Below, piece by piece: positions 1 through 8,139 of a stretch of DNA of 64,000 bases. A model generated the notes under the pieces. It saw only the letters and a list, made by a program, of their open reading frames with translations. It ran no database searches and was not told the origin of the DNA. The stretch is taken from NCBI RefSeq assembly GCF_042664895.1, contig NZ_JBHTBQ010000044.1, positions 1 to 64,000 of the forward strand, given 5' to 3'. This stretch comes from Iodobacter arcticus. Lineage in GTDB: Bacteria > Pseudomonadota > Gammaproteobacteria > Burkholderiales > Chitinibacteraceae. Position numbers and translations under genes: made by a program. The first letter of the stretch is position 1. Each line of letters opens with the position of its first letter.

Positions 1-165
1 GATGGGCATGATCCACCTCCGCAAAATAGAACGTTCGTTCACTTTACGCCGCGCGAATGGCTAAATCAAGGGTTCCTGAGCAAGAGACATAATCAGGTTA
101 ATTTAAATGCTATTGGTGTTTTTATGGGGTGGGTAGAGGCTTTAATCTCGGCTGCGGATGGCTAA
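1..165 (+). CDS. C-terminal fragment of an unrecognised protein
   Basis: The window opens inside an open frame (frame 1) that runs 54 codons to a TAA at 163-165. The visible tail contains a 'HFTPREWLNQGFL' stretch and ends in a mildly amphipathic segment (GVFMGWVEALISAADG). I do not recognise the family. The frame has no internal stop and is followed by the rpsB promoter, so it is probably the real 3' end of a gene whose start lies upstream. Function cannot be given. Confidence 0.5.
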   Translation, partial: DGHDPPPQNRTFVHFTPREWLNQGFLSKRHNQVNLNAIGVFMGWVEALISAADG

Positions 166-189
166 TTTTACAGCAAACCGTACTTTTTC

Positions 190-219
190 TTGAGTAACAG
201 GGCATGAAGTGATTATAAT
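190..219 (+). promoter_or_regulatory. Candidate sigma70 promoter of rpsB-tsf
   Basis: A perfect -10 hexamer TATAAT lies at 214-219. A weaker -35 (TTGAGT, 190-195) sits 18 bases upstream. Transcription would start near 226 and give a leader of about 118 nucleotides before the rpsB ATG at 344, which is long for a simple ribosomal-protein mRNA and carries the structure described in the next entry. Confidence 0.55.
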
Positions 220-257
220 CCTGTGCTCTGTGGGCATGGTGCCTGCAGATAATTTTG

Positions 258-330
258 GCGCTCACCCCGTTAAGGGTGCTCTGAATCATTGATTTGGGGT
301 GTCGTGTGGGCGCTAGATGTAACCCTTAGC
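258..330 (+). promoter_or_regulatory. Structured rpsB leader, pseudoknot candidate
   Basis: Two helices can be drawn by eye. Helix 1 pairs 258-265 (GCGCTCAC) with 306-313 (GTGGGCGC), eight pairs with one G-U. Helix 2 pairs loop bases 269-277 (GTTAAGGGT) with 322-330 (ACCCTTAGC), nine pairs with one G-U. Together they make an H-type pseudoknot whose 3' edge touches the Shine-Dalgarno TTGGAG (331-336). A competing local hairpin (CACCC 263-267 with GGGTG 274-278) would exclude it. S2 is known to repress its own operon through the rpsB leader in E. coli; that this leader does the same is inference. Confidence 0.5.
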
Positions 331-343
331 TTGGAGTTTTACT

Positions 344-1066
344 ATGTCCGTTAGCATGCGCGATATGCTTGAAGCCGGTGTCCACTTTGGTCACCAAACT
401 CGTTACTGGCACCCAAAGATGGGTCAATACATTTTTGGCGCACGTAACAAGATTCATATTATCAACCTCGAAAAAACACTGCCATTGTTTGAAGAAGCTG
501 TTAAATACGCTCGTCGTATTGCTGCAAACAAAGGTACTGTTCTGTTCGTAGGTACTAAGCGTCAAGCTCGTGAAATTGTTGCTGAAGAAGCAGCACGTTG
601 CGGCATGCCTTTCGTTGATCACCGCTGGTTAGGCGGTATGCTGACTAACTACAAAACAGTTAAGCAGTCGATCAAACGTCTGGAAGAGTTGCAAGTTATC
701 GTTGCTAATGAAAACAGCGGCTACGGTAAGAAAGAATTGCTAGACATGAATCGCGAAGTTGAAAAACTCAATCGTAGCCTAGGCGGTATCAAGGATATGA
801 AGGGTCTGCCAGACGCGATTTTCGTGATCGACACAGGTTACCAGAAGGGTACTTTGGTTGAAGCTAAGAAACTGGGTATCCCGGTTATTGGCGTAGTTGA
901 TACCAACAACAACCCGGAAGGTATTGATTTCGTTATCCCTGGTAACGATGATTCAAGCCGCGCAATTCGTTTGTACGCTCAAGGTATGGCTGATGCCGTG
1001 CTTGAAGGTAAAAACCAATCAGCACAAGAACTTGTCGAAGCAGCTGCTGCAGCCACTGCACAGTAA
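344..1066 (+). CDS. rpsB: 30S ribosomal protein S2
   Basis: S2 is a structural protein of the small ribosomal subunit; it binds late, near S1, and is needed for S1 attachment. The 240 residues match the usual length (about 241 in E. coli). The N-terminus MSVSMRDMLEAGVHFGHQTR and the later 'RWLGGMLTNYKT' and 'PDAIFVIDTGYQ' segments are diagnostic. The ATG at 344 follows TTGGAG with normal spacing. It heads the rpsB-tsf-pyrH-frr series; a terminator-like hairpin follows the stop, so downstream genes receive only read-through or their own promoters. Confidence 0.98.
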   Translation: MSVSMRDMLEAGVHFGHQTRYWHPKMGQYIFGARNKIHIINLEKTLPLFEEAVKYARRIAANKGTVLFVGTKRQAREIVAEEAARCGMPFVDHRWLGGMLTNYKTVKQSIKRLEELQVIVANENSGYGKKELLDMNREVEKLNRSLGGIKDMKGLPDAIFVIDTGYQKGTLVEAKKLGIPVIGVVDTNNNPEGIDFVIPGNDDSSRAIRLYAQGMADAVLEGKNQSAQELVEAAAAATAQ

Positions 1067-1086
1067 TATCGTAAAGTTAATATGCG

Positions 1087-1111
1087 AAAAAGGGGCGTTT
1101 CGCCCCTTTTT
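1087..1111 (+). terminator. Terminator/attenuator between rpsB and tsf
   Basis: An 11-bp stem (AAAAAGGGGCG, 1087-1097, with CGCCCCTTTTT, 1101-1111) with a TTT loop ends in a T run. It is a textbook intrinsic terminator placed inside the rpsB-tsf unit. Partial termination here would make S2 more abundant than EF-Ts message; an attenuating terminator at this place is also known in E. coli. Confidence 0.85.
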
Positions 1112-1221
1112 TGTAAATGATAGATAAGTAGCTTTGTATTTATTGCGGGCAAGCGTTTTTATGCGCCGAATGCCCCATTTATAAATGCTCTACTCTTTAC
1201 CCGGTTTCAGGAGAAATAATC

Positions 1222-2097
1222 ATGGCGGAAATTACCGCGAAGATGGTTGCCCAGCTGCGCGAGCTGACTGGCCTTGGCATGATGGAATGCAAAAAAGCTT
1301 TAGTTGAAGCCGATGGCGATATCAAAAAAGCTGAAGAAGTCATGCGAATCAAGTCTGGCAATAAAGCATCCAAGCTGGCTGGCCGTACTGCTGCTGAAGG
1401 TATTATTGCTGCATTTATCTCTGACGATAAAAAAATCGGCGCGGTGCTTGAAGTAAACTGTGAAACAGACTTCCTGGCTAAAGACGAAGGTTTTATCGCT
1501 TTTGCTAAGCTGGCTGCTCAAGCTGTTGCTGATGCAAACCCGGCTGATGTTGATGCATTGTCGCAAGTTGTAGTGAATGGCAAAACAGTTGAAGAAATCC
1601 GTAAAGATGCTGTTGCTAAACTGGGCGAAAACGTTACATTGCGTCGCTTTGCACGCTATGAAACAGCAGGCCAGGTTGCAGCTTATCTGCACGGCAACAA
1701 GCTTGGTGTATTGCTCGACATCGTTGGCGGTGATGAGCAATTAGGCAAGCAAATTGCGATGCACATTGCAGCAACAAAGCCAAAAGCACTTGATGCAAGT
1801 GGCGTACCTGCTGAATTGATCGAAACTGAACGTCGTGTTGCAACTGAGCGCGCTAAAGAAGCGGGCAAGCCAGAAGCCATGCTGGAAAAAATCGTTGAAG
1901 GCACTGTTCAAAAGTACCTGAAAGATGTTGTTCTGCTGAGCCAATCATTTGTAATGGACGACAAAGTAACCATCGAGCAGTTGTTGAAAAACAACTCAGC
2001 AACAGTGAATGCATTTAATCTGTTTGTTGTTGGTGAAGGTATTGAAAAAGTAGTGGTTGATTACGCTGCTGAAGTAGCTGCTGCTGCAAAGATTTAA
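1222..2097 (+). CDS. tsf: Elongation factor Ts
   Basis: EF-Ts is the guanine-nucleotide exchange factor that recharges EF-Tu-GDP in the cytoplasm. The 291 residues fit the family (283 in E. coli). The N-terminal UBA-like module carries the conserved 'GMMECKKAL' stretch around residues 19-27, followed by 'DIKKAEE' and the core 'VNCETDFLAKDEGF' segment that contacts EF-Tu. The ATG at 1222 is preceded by CAGGAGAAATAATC, a strong ribosome-binding site. The gap from rpsB (155 bases) holds a terminator-like hairpin. Confidence 0.98.
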   Translation: MAEITAKMVAQLRELTGLGMMECKKALVEADGDIKKAEEVMRIKSGNKASKLAGRTAAEGIIAAFISDDKKIGAVLEVNCETDFLAKDEGFIAFAKLAAQAVADANPADVDALSQVVVNGKTVEEIRKDAVAKLGENVTLRRFARYETAGQVAAYLHGNKLGVLLDIVGGDEQLGKQIAMHIAATKPKALDASGVPAELIETERRVATERAKEAGKPEAMLEKIVEGTVQKYLKDVVLLSQSFVMDDKVTIEQLLKNNSATVNAFNLFVVGEGIEKVVVDYAAEVAAAAKI

Positions 2098-2185
2098 GTC
2101 TATTTAATTAGATTGTTGTTCTATGCGCCGCGCGGTAACGTGCGGCGTTTCCACAATTCGCCCTCCATGGATAAGGAAGCTTCAA

Positions 2186-2905
2186 ATGAGCCAAGCACCC
2201 AAATATAAACGCATTTTGCTGAAACTCTCCGGCGAAGCCCTCATGGGTGAGGATAGCTATGGCATTAATCGCGTTACGATTGATCGTATTGTTGGTGAAA
2301 TCAAAGCGGTATTAGATCTTGGTGTTCAGGTTGGCGTAGTGATCGGTGGAGGTAATATCTTCCGTGGCGTAGCACCTGCTGCTGCCGGGATGGATCGGGC
2401 CACTGCAGATTATATGGGGATGCTGGCTACAGTGATGAATGCACTGGCTTTGCAAGATGCAATGAAGCGCGCTGGTATTGTAAGCCGTGTTCAATCTGCA
2501 CTGACCATTCAGCAAGTGGCTGAGCCGTATGTTCGTGGCAAAGCCATTCGTTATCTTGAAGAAAATAAAGTCGTTATTTTTGGCGCAGGAACGGGTAACC
2601 CTTTCTTTACTACCGATACTGCCGCAGCCTTGCGCGGCATGGAAGTAGGTGCTGATATTGTACTGAAGGCCACTAAGGTCGATGGCGTTTATACCGATGA
2701 TCCTAAGAAAAACCCAGATGCCGTACGCTATCAAACCTTGACTTTCGATGAGGCCATTGGCCGTAATCTGAAAGTGATGGATGCCACAGCTTTCGCGCTT
2801 TGCCGCGATCAAAATATGAATTTAAGCGTGTTCAGTATCTTCAAAGCAGGCGCATTAAAGCGTGTAGTTCTTGGGGAAGATGAAGGGACGCTGGTACACT
2901 GCTAA
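2186..2905 (+). CDS. pyrH: UMP kinase
   Basis: PyrH phosphorylates UMP to UDP with ATP in pyrimidine nucleotide synthesis; the bacterial enzyme is a hexamer of the amino-acid-kinase fold, activated by GTP and inhibited by UTP. The N-terminal 'RILLKLSGEALMG' binds phosphate, 'GGGNIFRG' is the next glycine loop, and 'TDTAAALRGMEVGAD' and 'KATKVDGVYTDDPKK' are family marks. An open frame extends upstream to an ATG at 2123, but the ATG at 2186 follows AAGGAAG at 2173-2179 and gives the standard 239 residues, so I chose it. It lies between tsf and frr as in many proteobacteria. Confidence 0.97.
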   Translation: MSQAPKYKRILLKLSGEALMGEDSYGINRVTIDRIVGEIKAVLDLGVQVGVVIGGGNIFRGVAPAAAGMDRATADYMGMLATVMNALALQDAMKRAGIVSRVQSALTIQQVAEPYVRGKAIRYLEENKVVIFGAGTGNPFFTTDTAAALRGMEVGADIVLKATKVDGVYTDDPKKNPDAVRYQTLTFDEAIGRNLKVMDATAFALCRDQNMNLSVFSIFKAGALKRVVLGEDEGTLVHC

Positions 2906-3010
2906 GCCATTTTAAATGGGCGGCCAAGCTTTAAGCGGCGCTTTGCGTGATGAGTTGGCCATGGCTACAAATGATTACTCATTAGAATAGAGTAAATAAG
3001 GGAATACATT

Positions 3011-3568
3011 ATGATTGCAGATATTAAAAGCAATACCGATACTAAGATGCAAAAATCAATCGAGGCTTTGCGAGTTAATCTGGCAAAAGTTCGCACAGGT
3101 CGCGCACACGTTGGTTTATTGGATCATATCAATGTTGATTACTATGGTGCACCTACTGCAATTAATCAGGTAGCCAATGTCACTTTGATTGATTCTCGTA
3201 CCATTGGTGTGCAAGCTTGGGAAAAAACCATGATTTCCAAGATTGAAAAAGCAATTCGTGATGGTGATTTAGGCTTAAATCCGTCAACCAACGGCGATGT
3301 AATTCGTGTGCCGATGCCTGCTCTGACCGAAGAGCGCCGTAAAGATTTAACAAAGGTTGTTCGTAACGAGTCAGATGATGCTAAGGTTGCGGTGCGTAAT
3401 ATTCGCCGCGATGCCAATGAGCAACTAAAGCGCCTAGTGAAAGATAAAGACATTTCTGAAGATGATGAGCGTCGTGGAAGTGATGATGTTCAGAAATTAA
3501 CAGATAAATATGTAATTGAAATTGATAGGTTGTTGGCAGAAAAAGAAAAAGAACTAATGACAATGTAA
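3011..3568 (+). CDS. frr: Ribosome recycling factor
   Basis: RRF works with EF-G to split post-termination ribosomes. The 185 residues are the standard length. Family segments are visible: 'KSIEALRVNLAKVRTGRAH' near residue 18, 'IRVPMPALTEERRKDL' in the domain turn and 'DEQ/DANEQLKRLVKDK' in the long C-terminal helix. The start ATG at 3011 follows AAGGGAA. A strong hairpin with no T run separates it from uppS. Confidence 0.98.
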   Translation: MIADIKSNTDTKMQKSIEALRVNLAKVRTGRAHVGLLDHINVDYYGAPTAINQVANVTLIDSRTIGVQAWEKTMISKIEKAIRDGDLGLNPSTNGDVIRVPMPALTEERRKDLTKVVRNESDDAKVAVRNIRRDANEQLKRLVKDKDISEDDERRGSDDVQKLTDKYVIEIDRLLAEKEKELMTM

Positions 3569-3572
3569 TCAT

Positions 3573-3608
3573 TTACTGGCCGGTGCAATCTATTGTGCCG
3601 GCCAGTAA
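3573..3608 (+). other. Intercistronic hairpin between frr and uppS
   Basis: TTACTGGCCGG (3573-3583) is a perfect inverse of CCGGCCAGTAA (3598-3608). The arms extend inward through two G-U pairs and CAA/TTG, so the RNA can form a stem of about 16 pairs. No T run follows; the uppS ribosome-binding site AAGGGG comes five bases later. This suggests an mRNA-processing or stability element, or modulation of uppS translation, rather than a terminator. Confidence 0.6.
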
Positions 3609-3624
3609 ACGTAAGGGGTTTGGT

Positions 3625-4383
3625 GTGGCCATATTCAGTAGCTCTACTAAAGAAGTACCGCAAGATATTGCAGCTGTTCCTCGTCATATTGCCGTGATTA
3701 TGGATGGCAATGGCCGTTGGGCAAAAAAACGCATGATGCCTCGTGTTTTTGGACACAAGCGTGGTGTAGAAGCCTTGCGTGATACGGTTCGAGCTTGCGA
3801 TGCCTTGGGCGTAGGCTATCTCACTGTATTTGCATTTAGTAATGAAAACTGGCGTCGCCCGCAGGATGAAGTCTCCTTTTTGATGGGGCTTTTTCTGAAA
3901 GTGTTAAGCGGTGAAGTCAGCCGTATGCATGAAAAAAATATTCGCCTGAAAATTGTGGGTAATCGTGAACATTTCGGCCCCGAATTAGTGGCTTTAATCG
4001 ATGCGGCCGAAGAAAAAACTGCGGCCAATACCGGCTTAACGCTTTCAATTGCTGCGGATTACGGCGGCCGTTGGGATGTCATCAATGCCACACATAAAAT
4101 GCTGGCTGAACATCCTGAATTAAGCACTTGCTTTACCGAGGATGATTTATCGCCTTATCTGGCGATGGCTTATGCTCCTGAGCCGGATTTATTTATCCGT
4201 ACAGGCGGCGAGCAACGAATCAGCAATTTTCTTTTATGGCAGCTTGCTTATACCGAGCTTTATTTTAGCGACATGCTTTGGCCGGATTTCGATCGCAAGA
4301 CATTAGAAGTGGCAATTGACTGGTATCACGGCCGCGAGCGTCGTTTTGGCCGTATTAGCGAGCAACTTCAATCCTCATGTTAA
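3625..4383 (+). CDS. uppS: Undecaprenyl diphosphate synthase
   Basis: UppS is the cis-prenyltransferase that extends farnesyl-PP with eight isopentenyl units to make the C55 lipid carrier for peptidoglycan and LPS. 'IAVIMDGNGRWAKKR' carries the catalytic Asp and diphosphate-binding loop; 'VFAFSNENWRRP' and 'RTGGEQRISNFLLWQLAYTE' are the other signatures. The frame is open back to a GTG at 3583, but the GTG at 3625 has AAGGGG six bases upstream and gives 252 residues, the usual size. The 3583 start would also lie inside the hairpin. The last codons overlap cdsA (ATGTTAA). Confidence 0.96.
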   Translation: MAIFSSSTKEVPQDIAAVPRHIAVIMDGNGRWAKKRMMPRVFGHKRGVEALRDTVRACDALGVGYLTVFAFSNENWRRPQDEVSFLMGLFLKVLSGEVSRMHEKNIRLKIVGNREHFGPELVALIDAAEEKTAANTGLTLSIAADYGGRWDVINATHKMLAEHPELSTCFTEDDLSPYLAMAYAPEPDLFIRTGGEQRISNFLLWQLAYTELYFSDMLWPDFDRKTLEVAIDWYHGRERRFGRISEQLQSSC

Positions 4384-5204
4384 AAGCCCGTATTCTTACC
4401 GCTCTGTTGCTGCTGCCGATTGTGCTGGCGGCTATTTTCTTGTTACCGCAAATGGGCGTCATCGGCTCATTTGCATGGATTGCCTTTTGCGGCTTAGTGG
4501 TTGTGGTTGCCTCTTGGGAATGGCAACGTTTATCCGGCATGCAAGGCTGGGTGGCTAAAGCTTATCCATTGCTGAGCGCACTTTTATTTGCTGCGCTCAG
4601 TCAGCTTGTTTATAGGCCCTCTTTATTGCTTGGCCTGATGCTGGGGGCTAGTCTTTTTTGGCTCTTCATTACACCTTGCTGGCTATCAAAGAAATGGAAG
4701 CTGGCGAATGCAGGCAATTTAAATATTTTGCTTGGCTGGGCCTTGCTGATGCCTGCAGGGCTGGCGCTGATTGTTTTACGCACCGCGGGCCCTTGGGCCT
4801 TGCTAGCTGTTTTGGCGATTGCTTGGGTTGCAGATTCGGCGGCATATTTTTTCGGAAAAGCATTTGGTAAGCACAAGCTAGCCCCGCAAATCAGCCCTGG
4901 TAAAAGCTGGGAAGGTGCAATAGGCGGCTTGTTTGGTGTCTTGGTTTATACCTTTTTTCTTCCTAAGTACCTGTTTTTTCATGGCGAGTTATTGGCCTTG
5001 TCTGTGTGGCTGGCCATTGCTGTAGTACTGACCGCCGTTAGTGTGATGGGTGATTTGTTGGAATCCTTATTTAAACGACAAGCAGGAATCAAAGACAGTA
5101 GCCATTTATTGCCTGGCCATGGTGGCGTACTGGATAGAATTGATAGCTTGCTGGCGATATTGCCTATCGCTGCTGCGATCTATCTTGGTTTCTTGTTATT
5201 CTAA
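4377..5204 (+). CDS. cdsA: Phosphatidate cytidylyltransferase (CDP-DAG synthase)
   Basis: CdsA converts phosphatidic acid and CTP to CDP-diacylglycerol, the branch point of phospholipid synthesis, in the inner membrane. The 275 residues contain about eight hydrophobic segments. The signature near the C-terminus is intact: 'SLFKRQAGIKDSSHLLPGHG' followed by GVLDR. Its ATG (4377) overlaps the uppS stop by seven bases, indicating translational coupling. A 247-base gap with a 14-bp hairpin follows. Confidence 0.96.
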   Translation: MLKARILTALLLLPIVLAAIFLLPQMGVIGSFAWIAFCGLVVVVASWEWQRLSGMQGWVAKAYPLLSALLFAALSQLVYRPSLLLGLMLGASLFWLFITPCWLSKKWKLANAGNLNILLGWALLMPAGLALIVLRTAGPWALLAVLAIAWVADSAAYFFGKAFGKHKLAPQISPGKSWEGAIGGLFGVLVYTFFLPKYLFFHGELLALSVWLAIAVVLTAVSVMGDLLESLFKRQAGIKDSSHLLPGHGGVLDRIDSLLAILPIAAAIYLGFLLF

Positions 5205-5307
5205 ATTCAAACTGCGCACATCAATTGTCTGTTGCAAGATAAACGAACAATTCTTATTGCTTGAGTGGCAAGCTTTAAAATCGCAATGCAGATAAGACAA
5301 TCGCTTG

Positions 5308-5353
5308 AAAATCATGCCTGATGAAAATAAATGACCGATATCAGGCATGATTT
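5308..5353. other. 14-bp inverted repeat between cdsA and dxr
   Basis: AAATCATGCCTGAT (5308-5321) is the exact inverse of ATCAGGCATGATTT (5340-5353), separated by about 18 A-rich bases. There is no T run on the + side. It lies midway in the 247-base cdsA-dxr gap, the longest gap in this cluster. It could be a factor-aided terminator, an mRNA end-protecting hairpin or a protein-binding site. No gene is visible in the rest of the gap. Confidence 0.5.
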
Positions 5354-5451
5354 AAACAGGTATTTGTGTTGTCGATTTTATTGCTTGTTTCAAATAGGCT
5401 GTGTTTTGTTGTTGTCTTTTCAGACATATTAAAGCGCAAGGCCATATCATC

Positions 5452-6666
5452 ATGTCCTCTATACAAAAAATCACTATTCTTGGCTCTACTGGCAGCATTG
5501 GCGTCAATACGCTTGATGTAATTGCCCGATATCCTGAGCGTTATCAAGTCTTTGCATTAAGCGGAGCCAGTCAGTTAGAAAAGCTGGCCCAGCAATGCGT
5601 GCAATTTAAGCCGCGCTTTGCCGTTGTTTTGGATGCGATTTCTGCTCAAACTTTAGCAGTGCTTTTAAAAGAAAAAGGATCTGCTACTGAAGTTTTGTGG
5701 GGTGCGTCGGCGCTGAGCGATGTTTCTTGTGCTACTGAAGTGGATGCGGTGATGGCGGCTATTGTAGGAGCGGCAGGTATGCAGCCTACTTTGGACGCGG
5801 CGCGTGCAGGCAAGCGCATTTTGCTTGCGAATAAAGAGACGCTGGTGCTTGCGGGCGCCTTATTTATGGATGCCGTGCGTGAATCGGGTGCGGCGTTATT
5901 GCCCATTGATAGTGAACACAATGCGATTTTTCAGGTTTTACCCCCGTTTTATCGAGAAAACCCTTACGCAGCAAATTTACAGGCGGCAGGTGTTAAACGT
6001 ATTCTACTCACCGCCTCAGGTGGGCCGTTTCGTACCATGCCTCAGGCCGAATTGCAGCATGTCACCCCGGATCAGGCTTGTAAGCATCCTAACTGGTCGA
6101 TGGGGCGCAAGATCTCGGTCGATTCTGCCTCTTTGATGAATAAGGGTTTGGAGGTCATTGAGGCGCGCTGGTTATTTAATGCCCCCGAAAAAAGCGATAT
6201 TTCGGTGATTGTGCACCCACAAAGCGTGGTGCATTCGATGGTCGAATATATGGACGGCTCCGTCCTTGCTCAGCTTGGTAATCCCGATATGCGTACGCCA
6301 ATTGCATATGGCATGGCTTACCCGGAACGCGTGGATGCAGGCGTGAAATCCCTCGATTTCTTTAGTGTAGGTCGTTTGGATTTTGAAGCGCCCGATTTAC
6401 AACGTTTCCCTTGCCTGCAGCTGGCGTTTGATGCGCTTGCCGCAGGTGGGGCTGCGCCTGCCATTTTAAATGCAGCAAATGAAATTGCCGTTGAAGGTTT
6501 TTTGAATAAATCCCTGTGTTTTACGAATATTCCCCGTTTGATTGATGCTGTGCTCAATGAATGCACTCACCGTGCAACGGCCGAATCATTAGGTGCTCTG
6601 CTAGCGGCGGATCAATCCGCTCGGCTTGCTGCACGGGCATGGCTGCAGGCGCATCCCCTATGTTGA
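5452..6666 (+). CDS. dxr: 1-deoxy-D-xylulose 5-phosphate reductoisomerase
   Basis: Dxr (IspC) rearranges and reduces DXP to 2-C-methyl-D-erythritol 4-phosphate using NADPH, the committed step of the MEP isoprenoid pathway that feeds UppS. Visible motifs are the NADPH loop 'ILGSTGSIGVNTLDV', 'ANKETLVLAG', the metal-binding 'DSEHNAIFQ', 'SGGPFR' and 'NWSMGRKISVDSASLMNKG'. The open frame reaches back to 5401, but the ATG at 5452 starts directly before the Rossmann fold and gives the usual size, 404 residues. The stop overlaps the rseP start. Confidence 0.97.
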   Translation: MSSIQKITILGSTGSIGVNTLDVIARYPERYQVFALSGASQLEKLAQQCVQFKPRFAVVLDAISAQTLAVLLKEKGSATEVLWGASALSDVSCATEVDAVMAAIVGAAGMQPTLDAARAGKRILLANKETLVLAGALFMDAVRESGAALLPIDSEHNAIFQVLPPFYRENPYAANLQAAGVKRILLTASGGPFRTMPQAELQHVTPDQACKHPNWSMGRKISVDSASLMNKGLEVIEARWLFNAPEKSDISVIVHPQSVVHSMVEYMDGSVLAQLGNPDMRTPIAYGMAYPERVDAGVKSLDFFSVGRLDFEAPDLQRFPCLQLAFDALAAGGAAPAILNAANEIAVEGFLNKSLCFTNIPRLIDAVLNECTHRATAESLGALLAADQSARLAARAWLQAHPLC

Positions 6667-8009
6667 CGTCTATGCTGGCGTTTGTGATTGCAATTGGTAT
6701 TTTGGTGTCTATTCATGAGTACGGGCATTACCGCGTTGCAAAAAGCTGTGGTGTAAAAGTATTGGTCTTCTCGATTGGCTTTGGCAAGCCACTTTGGCAA
6801 TGGCAGCGTGGTGAAACGCTGTGGCAGGTTTGCTCAATTCCTCTGGGCGGCTATGTCAGCATGCTGGATGAGCGAGAGGGCGATCCGATTGCCGAGGCTG
6901 ATTTGCCAAGGGCATTTAATCGCCAATCGCCCCTGGCAAAAATGGCGATTGTTGTGGCGGGGCCGTTGGCCAATTTTCTACTGGCTATTTTGCTTTACTG
7001 GGGTTTGTCTTTGTCTGGGGTTGAGGCTTTACGCCCCCTTGTTTCCTTTGTAAGCCCCGGCTCTGCTGCAGAAAAATCGGGGATAAGGCCCGGTGATGAA
7101 GTGCTGTCTGTATCAGGTACAGCGATTTCCAGTTGGGATGAGCTGCAATTAGGGCTGTTAGAGCAGAGTGGTGGCGCGGTAACAGTAGCCTTGCAGCTTA
7201 GATCAATTACTGGTTCAGAACGTGTGGCCAATCTGGATTTGAGTCATTTAAGCCGTGATGAAATTGATCAGCAGCTGTTATCTCGCTTGGGCGTTTCTCC
7301 TGTTCCTTTAAGCCTGCGCATTGCGCAAGTTGCACCTAAAAGTGCGGCGGCCAAGGCGGGGGTAATGGTGGGCGATCAGTTACTGATGATTAACGGCGTG
7401 TCCCTGCATGGCTGGCAGGATGTACAGCAAAAAGTCTCTTCTTCAGCGGCTCAACCCCTGCTTTTAAGCTGGAAGCGAAACGGGCAAGTCATTGAACGCA
7501 CAGTTATTCCTGATGCCATAGAAGAAAACGGCAAGAAAATAGGCAAGCTTGGCCTCGCTCCGGAAGTAGACGCTGCGGCATGGAAAGAGCAGCGATTTGT
7601 GCGTGATTTTGGCTTTTTCGAAGGCTTGCAATATGGCCTTCAAAAAACATGGCAGGGTAGTCGTCTTACTTTGGTGATGTTTTGGAAAATGCTGACAGGG
7701 GATGTGTCAATTAAGCAAGTAAGCGGGCCAATTACGATTGCAACTTTTGCGGGAGAAAGTGCCCGATTGGGGCTGAATGCATTTCTTGAATATCTTTGTG
7801 TAATTAGTATTAGTTTGGGGGTTTTAAACCTGCTACCCTTGCCGGTGCTGGATGGCGGGCATTTGATGTATCATACGGTAGAATTTTTGACGGGGCGGCG
7901 TCTGCCGCCTGAGGCCGAAGCATTTGGCCAGCGCGTTGGCATTATTTTATTATTGGGACTGATGTCCCTCGCGTTTTATAACGATATCCATCGACTGTTT
8001 CTTGGTTAG
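6660..8009 (+). CDS. rseP: Site-2 zinc metalloprotease RseP
   Basis: RseP cuts anti-sigma factors such as RseA, and leftover signal peptides, within the inner membrane. 'SIHEYGHY' near residue 18 holds the zinc-binding HExxH, and 'LPLPVLDGGHLMYH' near the C-terminus holds the third ligand region. Two PDZ domains lie between, at about residues 120-190 and 220-290. The ATG at 6660 overlaps the dxr stop and gives 449 residues, the normal size; a second ATG at 6672 is possible. The frame extends upstream to 6561, but that part lies inside dxr. Confidence 0.95.
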   Translation: MLTSMLAFVIAIGILVSIHEYGHYRVAKSCGVKVLVFSIGFGKPLWQWQRGETLWQVCSIPLGGYVSMLDEREGDPIAEADLPRAFNRQSPLAKMAIVVAGPLANFLLAILLYWGLSLSGVEALRPLVSFVSPGSAAEKSGIRPGDEVLSVSGTAISSWDELQLGLLEQSGGAVTVALQLRSITGSERVANLDLSHLSRDEIDQQLLSRLGVSPVPLSLRIAQVAPKSAAAKAGVMVGDQLLMINGVSLHGWQDVQQKVSSSAAQPLLLSWKRNGQVIERTVIPDAIEENGKKIGKLGLAPEVDAAAWKEQRFVRDFGFFEGLQYGLQKTWQGSRLTLVMFWKMLTGDVSIKQVSGPITIATFAGESARLGLNAFLEYLCVISISLGVLNLLPLPVLDGGHLMYHTVEFLTGRRLPPEAEAFGQRVGIILLLGLMSLAFYNDIHRLFLG

Positions 8010-8139
8010 CTGTTTGCCAAGAAATTCAAGGCCAGGGTTTACCGCTGTAATTAAGGGTTTTGGGCCGTTTTTTAACGCAGTGTGGGCTTTGCGGTTGTTT
8101 CGCTATGGCCTGCTAACTCATTAGTGACTCTTCAGAATA

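Noticed and set aside
2123..2185. Upstream extension of pyrH
   Set aside because: The ATG at 2186 has a proper ribosome-binding site and gives the standard N-terminus; the 21 extra residues are not family-like.
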